Assembly (NCBI GenBank): GCA_025504975.1
Contig: JANUWI010000017.1
Span: forward strand, 310,001-374,000
Length of the DNA stretch: 64,000 nucleotides
Direction of reading: 5' to 3'
DNA from: Plenodomus lindquistii
Taxonomy: Eukaryota; Ascomycota; Dothideomycetes; Pleosporales; Leptosphaeriaceae
Shown: positions 1-10,993 of the stretch, piece after piece
How positions within the stretch are numbered: the first letter of the stretch is position 1
How the letters are laid out: every line of letters begins with the position of its first letter
Translations under genes and position numbers: made by a program
The notes under the pieces: model-generated
Seen by the model: the letters and a program-made list of their open reading frames with translations, nothing else
Told to the model about the DNA's origin: nothing
The model's database searches: none

Positions 1-1138
1 TGCACCGAAGATGGGGGAAAATCTAATCTTGATGATCACGGGCCAATCACAGCGTGCGATCACTCGGGGGGTTCGTAAACTGTACACCTTTTTTGAGTAA
101 CCAGATGATGGTTATCAGATGGAGACGTTGACGACAGTCATCTGTCAGGGAAGGGGGGGAGGGCGTCAGCGTTGTGTACGCGGTCGTGGTCACGATTGTG
201 GACTCTCGTTACCCGAACCTGCAGCGTCTCCAATGCAAGCGTCCCTGTGCTCCTCGACATAGTGCAGACCTCGATCGCAATGACATGGCCGCAATCCACC
301 GAGCACAAAGGAAAGTGACACCCGAGTGTCCCAGGACAGTCTTGACACGGCAGGGCTCTTGCTTTCTCCTCCGCACGGCCAATGAGTCTGCTGTCTGCTT
401 GTCGAGTCCAGAGCGGGTGACGCAGGTGCTGCACGCCAGCTGAGTGGGTGACGTGAGACGGATTCATCAGACTCAGCCGAGATCCAATACTCTTCTTTGA
501 GAGCTAAGGAAAGCTTTCTTCGAGCGCCAGGTAGGACAGCCCTCCCTCGTGGTTGCATCGACGGACCAACGAACTACTGTCGGGAGTGGTGCGGACAAAT
601 GTAACAGCTAGTACGATATTCTGTCACTCGAGTACTCTATACCTACATGTCAATAATAGAGTACTAGAGCACACCTAGTAGCTTCGTGATATGGATCCTA
701 ACGCTGCACACGAACGAGTGGCCATGCACAACATCTCGGCAGATCGGTGAGCTTGGCTTGGTTGCTGCCGAGCAAGTGCAGGAAACCTTGCACAACAGGA
801 GCGGCGTCAAATACACTTGATCGTGTCTTCATTTCTTCTACATGATAGATGGTTGCGACACAAGTCTCCTGCGTAGGTGTAGTCGGCCATCGTCCCCTCG
901 GATATCACCTCCGAATGATTTGTAGTCACATCAAGTCGAAATCAACATATACGTGATTCATGAGCTCTACAGGCTTGGGGCTCAACTATGGTACCGTCAC
1001 AGGCATGATCAGGGTGATTGTATCAAATCGCATCCCATACGCCGTGCGCTTATGCTTTGTTCGCTACACCTCTACCGTCTATGACTACTTACACATATAC
1101 AAGATGAGAGCCCCTACTGAATGGGCCGTCGAGAGCTG
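1..1138. other. Gene-free left edge
   Basis: I see no supportable gene here. Short open frames overlap each other on both strands between 138 and 560, as expected by chance in GC-balanced DNA, and none shows a family motif or a splice-joined extension. The right part is the 3' flank of the minus-strand cutinase-like gene. Confidence 0.5.
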
Positions 1139-2235
1139 CTAGACCAGGGCCACTACGGCACCAGCCAAGACAGCAGCAAGTCCGCCATTCACGGCCAGAC
1201 ACCCTGCGGCGCCAGTGCTTGCGCTTGCAGTGGATGAATTGGATGGCGCAGCAGAGGCCTCGTTGCTGTTGGTTGGCGTGGCGCTCGATGTGGCGCCGGA
1301 CATGGGGGTGGGGGTAGCTGAACTCGTGGTGGCAGACTTAGCAGCAACCGAAGACGAGGAGCCAGATTGGGGCTTGGAGGGCAGGTTGCCGTTGCTTGGC
1401 GATCCGTTGTTTGCTTTGGCCATGCCAATAAACCACTTGGACACCTCCTCGTTGTGCTGGACAAAGTAGTTAAGGTGGTGCTCGACGTCCACGGGCTCGC
1501 TGCCGACGGCGCACATGGGATCGCCGTGGTGGCAGTAGTCGAGGAGGACGTCTGAGTACTTGTCAAGAGCAGAGAGCTGTTCGGAGGTGCGGGCGCGTTG
1601 GCCGTCAAAGGGTTTGCCGTCGCCGACGGTGAAGTTTGTGTCACGGCTGCGGATCACGGCGCCAAAGGTTGCGGCTGCGACGACTGCATGCTGTTAGTAT
1701 ACACAGAGCGGGGGATACATTGCAAGCACAGCCACGTACCCTTGCGGCCCACGTCGTCGTCCAGGGCAGGGCTGGAGTCCTGCTTGCACGCAAAGACATT
1801 GCCGCCACCGCCGCCCAATATGTCCTGAGCAACGGCGCCGCCTTGGGAGAAGCCCAACAACATGAGCTTACTGTCGGGGCACTTTTCGCTGTACACCTTC
1901 ATCTGCTTTTGACCGTTGGCGACGCCCGTGCTCGCAGACTTGCACCACTCGTCAACGCCCCACGCGGTGCTCTTGGCCGGAAACTCGACATTCTCAAAGC
2001 CGCAGTCCTTGTCGCCAATGCCGGCGCAAATCTCCCTGGTGAGGTTCCCGAGACGTCCTGGGTATGGCTCGTCGGAGCCGCGTGTGAGAAAGATGTGGAA
2101 AGTCGTGCATTCGGAAGATTCGTAGGCCAGGACCTCGGTCGTGTTGCAGTAGACGCCGGGCGAGGGCGCGTCGCAGCGCTCCTGAGCAAGGGCAACACCC
2201 GCGACAAGGAAAAGCAAAGATACGGCGGCCTTCAT
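1139..2235 (-). CDS. Cutinase-family serine esterase with GPI-type tail
   Basis: Model complement(join(1139..1683,1740..2235)), 346 residues; the 56-bp intron has donor GTACGT and acceptor GCAG. Residues 1-17 are a signal peptide. The fold and catalytic residues are those of the cutinase/acetylxylan-esterase family: nucleophile Ser130 in GFSQGG, Asp219 inside the cysteine-bracketed motif CHHGDPMC, and His at 233/234. Splicing joins the first exon to a VAAATFG segment, which family members carry just after the nucleophile region. After the catalytic domain comes an unusual Ser/Thr/Ala-rich linker of about 70 residues and a C-terminal hydrophobic stretch, which suggests a GPI-anchored rather than a freely secreted enzyme. 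The substrate could be cutin, other polyesters or acetylated polysaccharide; the sequence does not decide. Family call firm, anchoring inferred. Confidence 0.9.
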
Positions 2236-3617
2236 GACTGCGAAATACTGTGGATAAACGAGCGACTGGGCGTTGAAAAGCGAGCGTGAAGAAGAGACGA
2301 GAGGTAGCAGAAGAGCTGCGAATTAGTGATTACAGAGTAAGTACGCCGTGAACGCCAACAACAGGGAGTGCAAAGCCCAATATGTATCCGGGAGATTCGC
2401 AGGGCCATGATGAAATCCTGCGCAACTCTTGACTAGACCTTGTTTTACCCGCGCTGCCAGTATCCCGGCCTGGTCTACGCCCATTGCGTCGCGCAAGCTG
2501 CTATGTCTGGCGCCAACTCGGGAATCGGCAGCCCGCCAAGCCATGTCTAAGTCCTTTAAGCCACGGGAGCTACATTGAGGCGTCCAGCTGCAGGAACAAT
2601 GCCCTGGAAGTCTGGAGAGATTACGTGGTCTGGACGGTGAAAAGGGGGCGATCCGCCGAGTCTGGAGAAGTGGATCAGAATGCTGTTGGTTGTCTCACAC
2701 ACCAAATCCAAGCATCACATCAAGCTTGGCAGACGTTAAGTCGAAGGAAGGGAACGCATGCGTCCCGTCCCGAACACGAGGAAACGGTCGACTTACATGT
2801 GTAGTAGGTATTCTATGTACGCACCTGTGTGCATTTGTCGCCTAGTTCAGAGACAAGAGGATTTACGTCTAGCGTCTGTGGGCAAGGCAAAAAAGCTGCG
2901 ACTCCATCTCGATTGGCGGGCACTGTTCCAACTCAAGCCCATAATACGATAACCACATCTCAGCTATCGAAGTGACGGCGACAAGACGTGTAGTTAGAAC
3001 AGAGTTGCGACCTCAGAGCAAACTTCTAGGATACGAAACACGCACGTGGTCTGCGTCGCCAATAATGTTCTCACGGTCCGACATCCACGTGCGACCTTTC
3101 CTATCTTGACATTTTGCAGCGACAATCATCACCAATCTGACATAATGTCGTAAACATCCAGACATGTGAGTACAATGACATTGTACATCCACTCCGGTCA
3201 CGAGAGCTGGTCAAGGGAAGAGTTACAGTGTGTACGTGGTATTTTCATCGGGATTTTGGCAGCTCGAGGGCTCATTTTGCTCGCATTCCTTTGTCAAACT
3301 TGCGACAAAGCCTGCTGATAGCACTCACAGCTTCTACCCTATTCGATAACAGCGCTGTGTAGCTCCATTTACCATGTTTTGCACAATGGCCCTCGCAGGC
3401 ACATGGCTTGCCTTCACCTATGAGATGCAACTTACATTAGCATATGCATGCCACTCAAGCCTCATCTTTTCGTCCATACGCAAAGCTGTTGGCTTCTCTT
3501 TCTATCACATGAGCAAAACCTATATCCCCGCGTCTCTCAGCCGATCAATTACTCCCCAATCTCATCACCTTTGAACACGCATCGTCATCCACTTCGGGTA
3601 CCTCTATCTTCTCTACT
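2236..3617. promoter_or_regulatory. Divergent intergenic region
   Basis: This 1.4-kb gap lies between the start of the cutinase-like gene (leftward) and the start of the unknown protein at 3618 (rightward), so it should hold both promoters. I see no coding motif. Open frames such as 3374-3574 have no recognisable features. The last 100 bases are pyrimidine-rich, as is common just upstream of fungal starts. Confidence 0.4.
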
Positions 3618-5249
3618 ATGACCTTTACTTCACACGCGGGAGACCTTTTCAAAAGAGCAGGGTGGCCGTTTCTTCCAAAGACATCTACACCTTCTGAGGT
3701 TCTACAAGAGGTTAGTGAATACAATATTCAAGTCAAATGTGCGTCGTCTGACTAACAACAGCTTCCCCTTGGTGGCATTCCAACGCCCCCTATCATAAAG
3801 GCCCCGGCTTGCTGGAGGCGTGTTGAGGAATATGAAGAGCGTGAGCGTGAGCGTGAACGAGAAGCGGCTGCGCAATTCTTCTTCTCTCCCGCTCCCCCCA
3901 TCTCAGGCCGACTGATTGTCAAGCCCACACCCACACCCCAGCGGCCGCCTCTTCCTTCATACCTTCAAGATCAAGCCCTGCGGAACCGTGCGACTAACCA
4001 AAACAAAGGTCTGCCTCCCGCAAACGGTGCTCTTACTGATCCCAATCCCATCGCAGACCATGTTGAGCGCAAGCGCTTCATCGACGAGACATTGACATCA
4101 ATACTCGGTCCAGAACGCATGAAGTTCCAGCTCTCTCGATCTGGCCACTCCGGAATTGATCCTATAATCGCACAGCATAACCAAAAGTCGGCTACTCAAG
4201 ATCTGCTCAACAAGTTCCATGCCCGGCGGGTTGAAGAGCGTCAAATCGCTAAAGAACGTCAGCGTCAAGCTGACGTTCAGGAGGCTGAAAGACTCCGAAC
4301 CGCGGTCCTTCTTGACCATTATCGTGCTCAATACGTGAACCATGTAGCCTCGCTAATAGAATTTGGGCCTCTTCTCAATAACGCATTAGATCATTTGAAC
4401 ACTGCTGCGGGAACACAAGCCAATCACCACGATATTCCTAGCATCGTCTCCGCCATATTGAGCCAGATATTCGTCCCTGTGTATACCATTATCGAGAAGA
4501 TGAAGCAGCAAATCCCCTTGGAAGAAGAAGGCTCAAAGGCGTTGAAGACAGCATGGCCTCTGGATCATCTGGACAGCGTTATGAAGTGGCTCCACTCGCT
4601 ACCCAATTTACCTCCAGATTTTCTCAGTCTTGGCATGGCTATTGAGGTTATTAGTCAACACATCACAACGCCGACTCCATTCAAAAATCCTCTAGATGTC
4701 AAGCCACAACCAGTGCACAGCTTCTACCAGACCTGGACCGGAGGCTCTGCCAAGGGCAACTTCATGGCGAACCTTGCTGCTAACAACAGTGGTATTCCTC
4801 CAGTACGAGCGGCACTTGCACTAACAGCGCAAAAAGTACCAGCAGCACCAGGCAATCCACTCAAACAAGAAAAGTCCCCGCCCCTCGGTATCCCAGACAT
4901 CATCGTCGTTTCACCCACTGTAGAATACCCCGGCGGACCTCTCAACAAGTCTGGCATCAAATCCTACCTAACCGGCGAGTACAACAAGTTAGAATACAAC
5001 ACCAGGCTCCTCATGACCAGCACAGACTACATCTCTCCCGAACGTCGGCATAGTCTCATTCTCGTTTTGAAGAATGCTTTGGACATGGCTAACTCTCACG
5101 GAGGTTTCTTCACCACTACGGATTGTGCAAACTTCAAGACACAGGTCGAGCACATCATTGCTACGATTGCCAAATCCAAGGACCGGAACCATATGCGAAC
5201 TGCTCATTTGGGCCGTCTTGCACATGATGTTTTAAGATTCTGGAGGTAG
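3618..5249 (+). CDS. Unknown fungal protein, charged and coiled-coil
   Basis: Model join(3618..3710,3762..5249), 526 residues; the 51-bp intron has donor GTTAGT, a CTAAC branch site and acceptor ACAG, phase 0. The start at 3618 is chosen because it precedes a well-formed first exon that continues in frame. I do not recognise the family. Visible features: a short Arg/Glu alternating run near residue 55-65 encoded by GAGCGT repeats, a Pro-rich segment after it, a highly charged helical stretch around residues 175-215 rich in Arg, Gln and Glu, and a largely helical C-terminal half. There is no signal peptide or membrane segment, so a nuclear or cytoplasmic scaffold is possible. It is convergent with the copper transporter downstream. 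Confidence 0.75.
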
Positions 5250-6508
5250 ATATCTTTTACAATCTGGGGGTATTGCCCCACGTCGGCTGTCAGATTGGTG
5301 GGTAAAGAGGGAGTAAAATTACTTATCCAAAAAGGTGAAGGTTATTGCGAATAGAATCATACTGGGGTTCATGATTTACTGCTAAGATGTGTACATCAAA
5401 TTAGAGCGACATGTATATTCAATCCGTTCGTTTAACCGGTAAGGTAAAAATTGCAACCTGGACCTAGGCGAAGGACACGAAAAAATCTTGCAAGGTTGAT
5501 AACTACTAATACTAATAGCTACATATTACGCTTTAGGTCGCTCCTCGTACCAATGAAAGTAGTGAAGGTTTGTTCATTCGACTCAGTCCACGAACATACT
5601 TCTCGGATGCGCCAAAGTTAATCTAAGCGGTAGAATGTATGAGCTCTTTATGCTCAAAGCCTACAAAAGTGCCGAGCCCAATGTCCCCCAGAACTCGTGC
5701 CCTCTCAGTACTCCAGCGTGATTATAAGTTGTCAACATGTCTTTGGGTTCCCTTGACGGTATCACTGCAACGTTCAGACGCCGACGTTGACGAATCCACA
5801 TATTTCGACATCGCCGACAGTATGCTGAAGCGCGAAGCCATTTCTACCCATAAGTGAAGTACAGCTAAGATTCGACTTATCGTAGACGAGTGCCAGAACA
5901 GTATAGTAAAGATCAGATACGCACAAGGAGGCCGCGCAATAGTTTCTCAAGACAACATGTCCGCACCAGACAGCATCGCGCAAGGCAAATGTTTTTATCC
6001 ACGCAAACAGTCTCACTACTAGCGTCCAGACCTTCTCAGACAGCACTGCTTTTCGGGCCCAACAGTTCCAAGGCTCGGCAAAATCAGCCGACGGAGCTTC
6101 CAGCGGAGAAGAGCGTGGGATGGAAATCTACTAAGAGAGCAAGTTATCACGTCGACGGCGTTTCAGCGCCGGGATACCCGCGCGAGTGTGTCGCGGTAAA
6201 GTAGGACGGGGGACACTTCTAGCACCATGTTGGCAGATTTATGCTTGACCTACATCTTGGCGGTGGTAGGAAGACTTTGATCGACCACCTGATTTTGCTC
6301 GTTGAGTGTAGCACTTGGAGTCGCATCAAGAAGCACATTCTACCTCCGCGGTCCAGTTGCACGCATGTTCCCAATGTCACGGACAAGATGGACTCTTTAC
6401 GACAAGAACATTATGGCTGGCATAATAGAGATGGGAAATGCAATCATACGTGTTGTCTCATTATGGGTATCTCATCATTTCTTCGACTCTCAGACACTCT
6501 GCTGCCAC
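5250..6508. other. Convergent 3' intergenic region
   Basis: This region lies between the stop codons of two convergent genes and should hold both 3' UTRs. Small open frames at 5639-5857, 5890-6204 and 6241-6645 show no domain, signal peptide or splice continuation. I see nothing else. Confidence 0.45.
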
Positions 6509-7144
6509 TTAGGCACAGCAACCAGTGGGTCCTGCCGCTTCCACTGAGGTACGTCTCTCGTCCTTCTCGCCGCTCATCTCGCCATACGGTATCCTCACAA
6601 CCATCCAATCGCACAAAAACTTGCCCAGGATGGCTCCCAGGATAACCGATATGAAGATGTATCCGTTGTAGTACATGACAAGCAACATGACAAGGTACGC
6701 TACGCCAAGCGTAATGCCGTGGATGATGGCACGAACGAGCTGTTGAAGTCCAGTGGCTCTGAAGGTCGCGAACTGAGTGCCGAGAGTGGTGACAGGGCCG
6801 TCGCAGCAGTTTGCAGGGGCTGCGGCGGCCAATGCAGCTTGTTGTAGGCGAAGCTGGCGTTGGAACTGGCGGAGGAGATAGGCGTCGTATTCGTGTCCGA
6901 CTCTTCTCAGGAACTCGAGACAGACGACGAGCATGGCTGTTCCTACGCAGCTGGCGGCGAACATGGCGTTGTTGCGGATGTGCCATGAGCTAGAGATGAA
7001 GCAGGAGTCGACGACTCGCCAGTTCCACAGCATCTATGTCATTTTGGTGAGGACGCTGTAGTTGTGGTTTTTCATGAGTCAACGTACCTCCATCTGACAG
7101 GTGCTGTTGGCCATGTTCATAGCAGACATGGAACCGTGATTCAT
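6509..7144 (-). CDS. CTR-family high-affinity copper transporter
   Basis: Model complement(join(6509..7033,7088..7144)), 193 residues; the 54-bp intron (donor GTACGT, acceptor ATAG) separates a 19-residue Met-rich leader from the rest. Met at positions 1, 6, 9, 11, 18 and 20 forms the extracellular copper-capture segment. The first membrane span is about residues 43-60. In the second span Met135 and Met139 give the MxxxM pore signature, and Gly152/Gly156 in the third span give the GxxxG packing motif. The C terminus ends with a Cys-Cys pair, as in many CTR proteins. CTR proteins work as trimers and import Cu(I). The gene faces away from a ferric/cupric reductase across a 543-bp shared promoter, the enzyme class that supplies Cu(I). 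Identification is strong; plasma versus vacuolar membrane is not decided. Confidence 0.93.
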
Positions 7145-7687
7145 GATGGCGGCGGTGTGGGGGTGTTGTATGTGGTGAATGTTTCGTCGCACGCTGAGTC
7201 TTCAAGGGTTGCTCTTTCTCGCACGATGCCTTTACCGCAGAATTGTCGGATGTGAGGGTTCAAGTAGCCACAGCAGCCAACTCAATCGCTCGGGACAGCA
7301 GTGCGCCACCTGGAATACATATTGCGCACCTTCTCAAACATGCGCAGATCTGCCGTCCCACCGTCGTGTTCGCGATGGAGCCGCCAGACCCTGGAACCGG
7401 CACTTGTGCGAAAACTTGTGGGGTTACTTGCTCAAATGCACGCGCGCTTTTCCGCTTTGCCTCTTATCAAGGCACTTGCGGCTCCTCCAGACCCTTGGCC
7501 CTGCGCACAATGTCCATGGCGCCCGTGAAACGCTCTCATTATGATTCGGCCCTCGTTTTGACGCGACTGCGTACATATATGACATCGCATGGGCCCGGGG
7601 CATGGGCGGCCTCGTCAATCTTGTTCAATCAGTCTTTGTCCCGTTGTTTGACATTGCTGTTGTCGTTGGTTGCGCACTCGAGCCATC
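7145..7687. promoter_or_regulatory. Shared CTR / reductase divergent promoter
   Basis: This 543-bp interval separates two divergent metal-uptake genes and must hold both promoters, which makes co-regulation likely. A TTGCTCA element at 7428-7434 resembles the core of yeast Mac1-type copper-response sites, but the match is short and could be chance. No coding motif is visible on either strand. Confidence 0.55.
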
Positions 7688-9688
7688 ATGGTTCATATTC
7701 AGAACTTCAGCGATGCCAGTGCGGTTGAGCCGCACTGGGGATACGCTGATCGGGTAATGCCCTGTACAAACGACCCTGGCTCTTGCGAGTACTTAGATGT
7801 CGTCTATCATAGCCATGATATTGGCATGTACTACACCGGCATCATCTGGGCAACGATTGGAGGCATTCTTCTCATCTGGGCAATTGGTCGACACTTTGCA
7901 GCCTCGCAGCCCTCGGGGGTACGATTGCCAGCAGAGAGCGGCGAAGATGTCAAGCAGAACCGCAGCTCATTCGAAAGACTACAACGAGCAATCCCAGCCT
8001 ACGCACGCCAGTATCTCCTCCCAGACGCTGCAAGACCCATCTTCGGCCGTGTCACCCGGACCCAGGTCTTGACTCTCGTCGTCCTTACTGGATATCTTGC
8101 CATTTTCAGCTTCGTAGGCATTGTCTACCAGAAATGGGTCACTCCAGTCAAGAAGCTACCTGGTGTCTACAACATCCGCACCAGTCTGGGACCGTGGTCT
8201 GATCGCGTCGGTGTCCTTGCCTACGCTTTGACACCACTCTCCGTCATGTTGTCGAGCCGCGAGTCCATCTTGTCATTGGTCACTGGTCTACCATACCAGA
8301 GTTTCAACTTCCTCCACCGATGGCTCGGGTACATCATTTTCGCACAGTCGGCCCTGCACACCATCGGCTGGTGCATTATCGAAATCCGACTTTATCAGCC
8401 CCAGCCTACGGTGGGCCTTGAGTGGATTGTCCAAACCTACATGGTGTGGGGGTTAGTCGCTATGATCCTTCTCACCCTCCTCCTACTGCTCTCCACACCC
8501 TGGGGCATCCGCCTCACAGGCTACGAGTTCTTCCGGAAAGCCCACTACGTACTTGCCATGGTATATATCGGCGCATGCTGGGGCCACTGGGCGCAACTCA
8601 AAGTCTTCTTGCTTCCTGGTCTTATCGTCTGGTTCATCGACCGCGGCATTCGGTTCGCCAGGACGGCGCTTCTGCACTACAATTTCTTGCCTTCAGGGCA
8701 CATGGGCTTCCGCGCTGCACCAGCAAACATTACCTTCTTCAAGGATGAGACAAATGGCGATATTGTCCGCCTTGATTTTGACCACCCGCACGATTCATGG
8801 AGTGTAGGCCAGCACTTCTACCTCACGTTCCCCGAGAGCAGCATCTGGCAATCCCATCCCTTCACACCCCTCAGCCTCCCAGTCTACGGCGCCGACACCC
8901 AACGCCACTCATACATCTTCCGCACCAAGAAGGGCGAGACCAAGAAAATTGCCGCTCTCTCTGCCAAGCGTATTGCCCGGAAACTCGACCACGAAGACTC
9001 TCACGACAACCTCATGGCCGATGCCCGACTCTCTGTTGTCCTGACTGGTCCATACGGCGAGAAGACGATGAAAAACCTCGACCCCCAATCAAACATCCTC
9101 TGCATCGCCGGCGGTTCTGGAATCACATACGTCCTGCCCGTACTGCTGGACCTCGCATCCCGCCCCCAGACTCCAGACCGCCACATGTCTCTTGTATGGG
9201 TCGTCCGGCGCAGAAGCGACATTGACTGGGTTGCCCCTGAACTCGCCATTCTCAAACGGAAATGCAAAAACTTGCGTGCCGGAATTCGCATCTACGTCAC
9301 CCGAGCCGCGGAAGAAGTCGACCTTGCACCGCCTGCGCGGTCGGAAAAGGCCATGGCAAATGACTGTTCCCGAGAAATTGAGCCAGTGTCTGACGGCAAC
9401 TCTTCGTCTTCGACAGCGTCGGTCTCGTCGGCGCTGTCGGTGCATGGTGTGTCGAAAGCAGAGCTGGGGCTGAACCATTACCAAGCCCGTCCAGATCTGA
9501 ACGATGTTGTTGGGCAGTTCGTGGGAGGAACAGTGGGAGGTCAGACTGATGTGTTTGCATCCGGTCCTGGGGAGATGATCAGCGACTTGCGAAGGATAGT
9601 CGCGAGCGTGAACAAAGGCGCTGAGGTCATGAAGGGTGAGGATAGATGGGACGTACGGTTAACGTGTGATGATCGGTTGGAGTGGTAG
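7688..9688 (+). CDS. Ferric/cupric reductase, FRE type
   Basis: Single exon, 666 residues from the ATG at 7688. An in-frame ATG lies 18 bases upstream at 7670, but 7688 has the better context. The protein moves electrons from cytosolic NADPH through FAD and two hemes to extracellular Fe(III) or Cu(II). An N-terminal membrane span (about 48-68) is followed by the ferric-reductase membrane core (about 125-330). Candidate heme-ligand pairs are His210/His224 and His286/His300. The FAD motif HPFT is at 390-393, the NADPH-binding GPYGE at about 454-458, and a Gly-rich loop at 474-478. The C terminus carries the expected CxGP-like region and the terminal EDRWDV...RLEW block typical of fungal FREs. 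There is a low-complexity Ser insert before the last domain. It is divergent with the CTR copper transporter. Confidence 0.93.
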   Translation: MVHIQNFSDASAVEPHWGYADRVMPCTNDPGSCEYLDVVYHSHDIGMYYTGIIWATIGGILLIWAIGRHFAASQPSGVRLPAESGEDVKQNRSSFERLQRAIPAYARQYLLPDAARPIFGRVTRTQVLTLVVLTGYLAIFSFVGIVYQKWVTPVKKLPGVYNIRTSLGPWSDRVGVLAYALTPLSVMLSSRESILSLVTGLPYQSFNFLHRWLGYIIFAQSALHTIGWCIIEIRLYQPQPTVGLEWIVQTYMVWGLVAMILLTLLLLLSTPWGIRLTGYEFFRKAHYVLAMVYIGACWGHWAQLKVFLLPGLIVWFIDRGIRFARTALLHYNFLPSGHMGFRAAPANITFFKDETNGDIVRLDFDHPHDSWSVGQHFYLTFPESSIWQSHPFTPLSLPVYGADTQRHSYIFRTKKGETKKIAALSAKRIARKLDHEDSHDNLMADARLSVVLTGPYGEKTMKNLDPQSNILCIAGGSGITYVLPVLLDLASRPQTPDRHMSLVWVVRRRSDIDWVAPELAILKRKCKNLRAGIRIYVTRAAEEVDLAPPARSEKAMANDCSREIEPVSDGNSSSSTASVSSALSVHGVSKAELGLNHYQARPDLNDVVGQFVGGTVGGQTDVFASGPGEMISDLRRIVASVNKGAEVMKGEDRWDVRLTCDDRLEW

Positions 9689-10993
9689 ATGCATGTGTTT
9701 TACTAGCGAGATTTTTGATACCCCTTGAATGTCATGTCCTTGGTGTCGCTGACACTATGCAATCATTACCTTGGTTCCTCCGCTCAACACGGACAGTTTT
9801 TGAATTACGTTGCTCGTGAAAACATATCGAAGCAAGAGCACGACAGCACCTTGGCGCAAATTTGGGCTCTGTGGAGGACAACGAGCTCTTTTGTACACTA
9901 TGACCTCCACTGGCGATCAAGACGGTTGACTCCCACTCCACACGTTGTTTCGGTCACGCTAACCCATTGTTGGATCTTGAGCAAGAAATATGATGATGCA
10001 GGCAAGCTCGGTCTGCATGGCCAGACAGTGTCCCACGCACCACTCCTTTTGCTCCCCTGAGAGGCAGAAAGTGAGTGTTGCCCTAGCCACGTTGCTATGG
10101 CCACCCCCCGCAGCTGCTAATTTTGGACGAGGTGACGACTGACGACACAGCTGGACGCAGACACAATACTGGATCTGATCTGATTGTGGTGCTGCGAGAG
10201 TACGAGGGTGTATTTGGTTGTCACGTGCAATGGGTTCTTCACGAGCTAAGTGCCATGGGGCCTGTGGCGGTCGTTGGGAAGGAAGTGGGATGGGAGTAAA
10301 ATGAAGGTAGTGAGTGGGCAGATGTGTGGTGGAGGGGAAGTCGCGGTACAGGCTAGCGCCAGGGGAGGAGAACAGCGACAGCGACTCGGGGGGGCGGCAG
10401 AGACAGCGAAAGGGGCGCGGCGGGCCGTGTACTCACTCTATGGGCTGGCCAAGGGGCAGCTCGAGATGGCTGGACTGGAGAGGGGCATGGCGCAGTAGTA
10501 CTGTGCGATGAGCTGGCGACGGGGAGGAAGTGGAGGGACAAGGGACTGCATGGATGGTGCAGAGTAGACAGTAGAGTACATGCTACACCTGCATGTCCGA
10601 TTGACCTCAACGGCATGGCCGGTGCTGTGTTGTGACCTGTCAGCGCCGTCAGTATGGCCTGTGTCGAGGGTCGAGGTCGCGGCGGCGTGGCGGGTGGTTC
10701 CCGCTGGTGGCGCACACAGACGGCAAGGCGACGCGTGCGCTGACGATCGTGGAGCTCCTGAGCTGGCGGGACTCTGGCGACGCGTTTGCTCCTTTTTGTC
10801 TGCAGCGTCAATTGGCCTTTTCTCAGAGTCATTAGCCCGTCGACTGCTCGCCATTTCATTTCGCTTTGGCTGCCTGTCTCTACCGCCTGGCACCTGCCTG
10901 CACCATGCTGCCCGTGTTTTGCGCCCCCTTGCCCCTTCGAGCCGCCATGTTTATGCTGTAGCTGCCCTGACGTCTCCCGTACCACGTACCACC
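9689..10993. promoter_or_regulatory. Intergenic and 5' region of zinc-finger gene
   Basis: This region holds the 3' flank of the reductase and the promoter/5' UTR of the gene at 10994. It is strongly purine-rich on the plus strand around 10250-10500 and pyrimidine-rich just before the start codon. Long overlapping open frames on both strands here reflect base composition; none has a domain. Confidence 0.4.
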
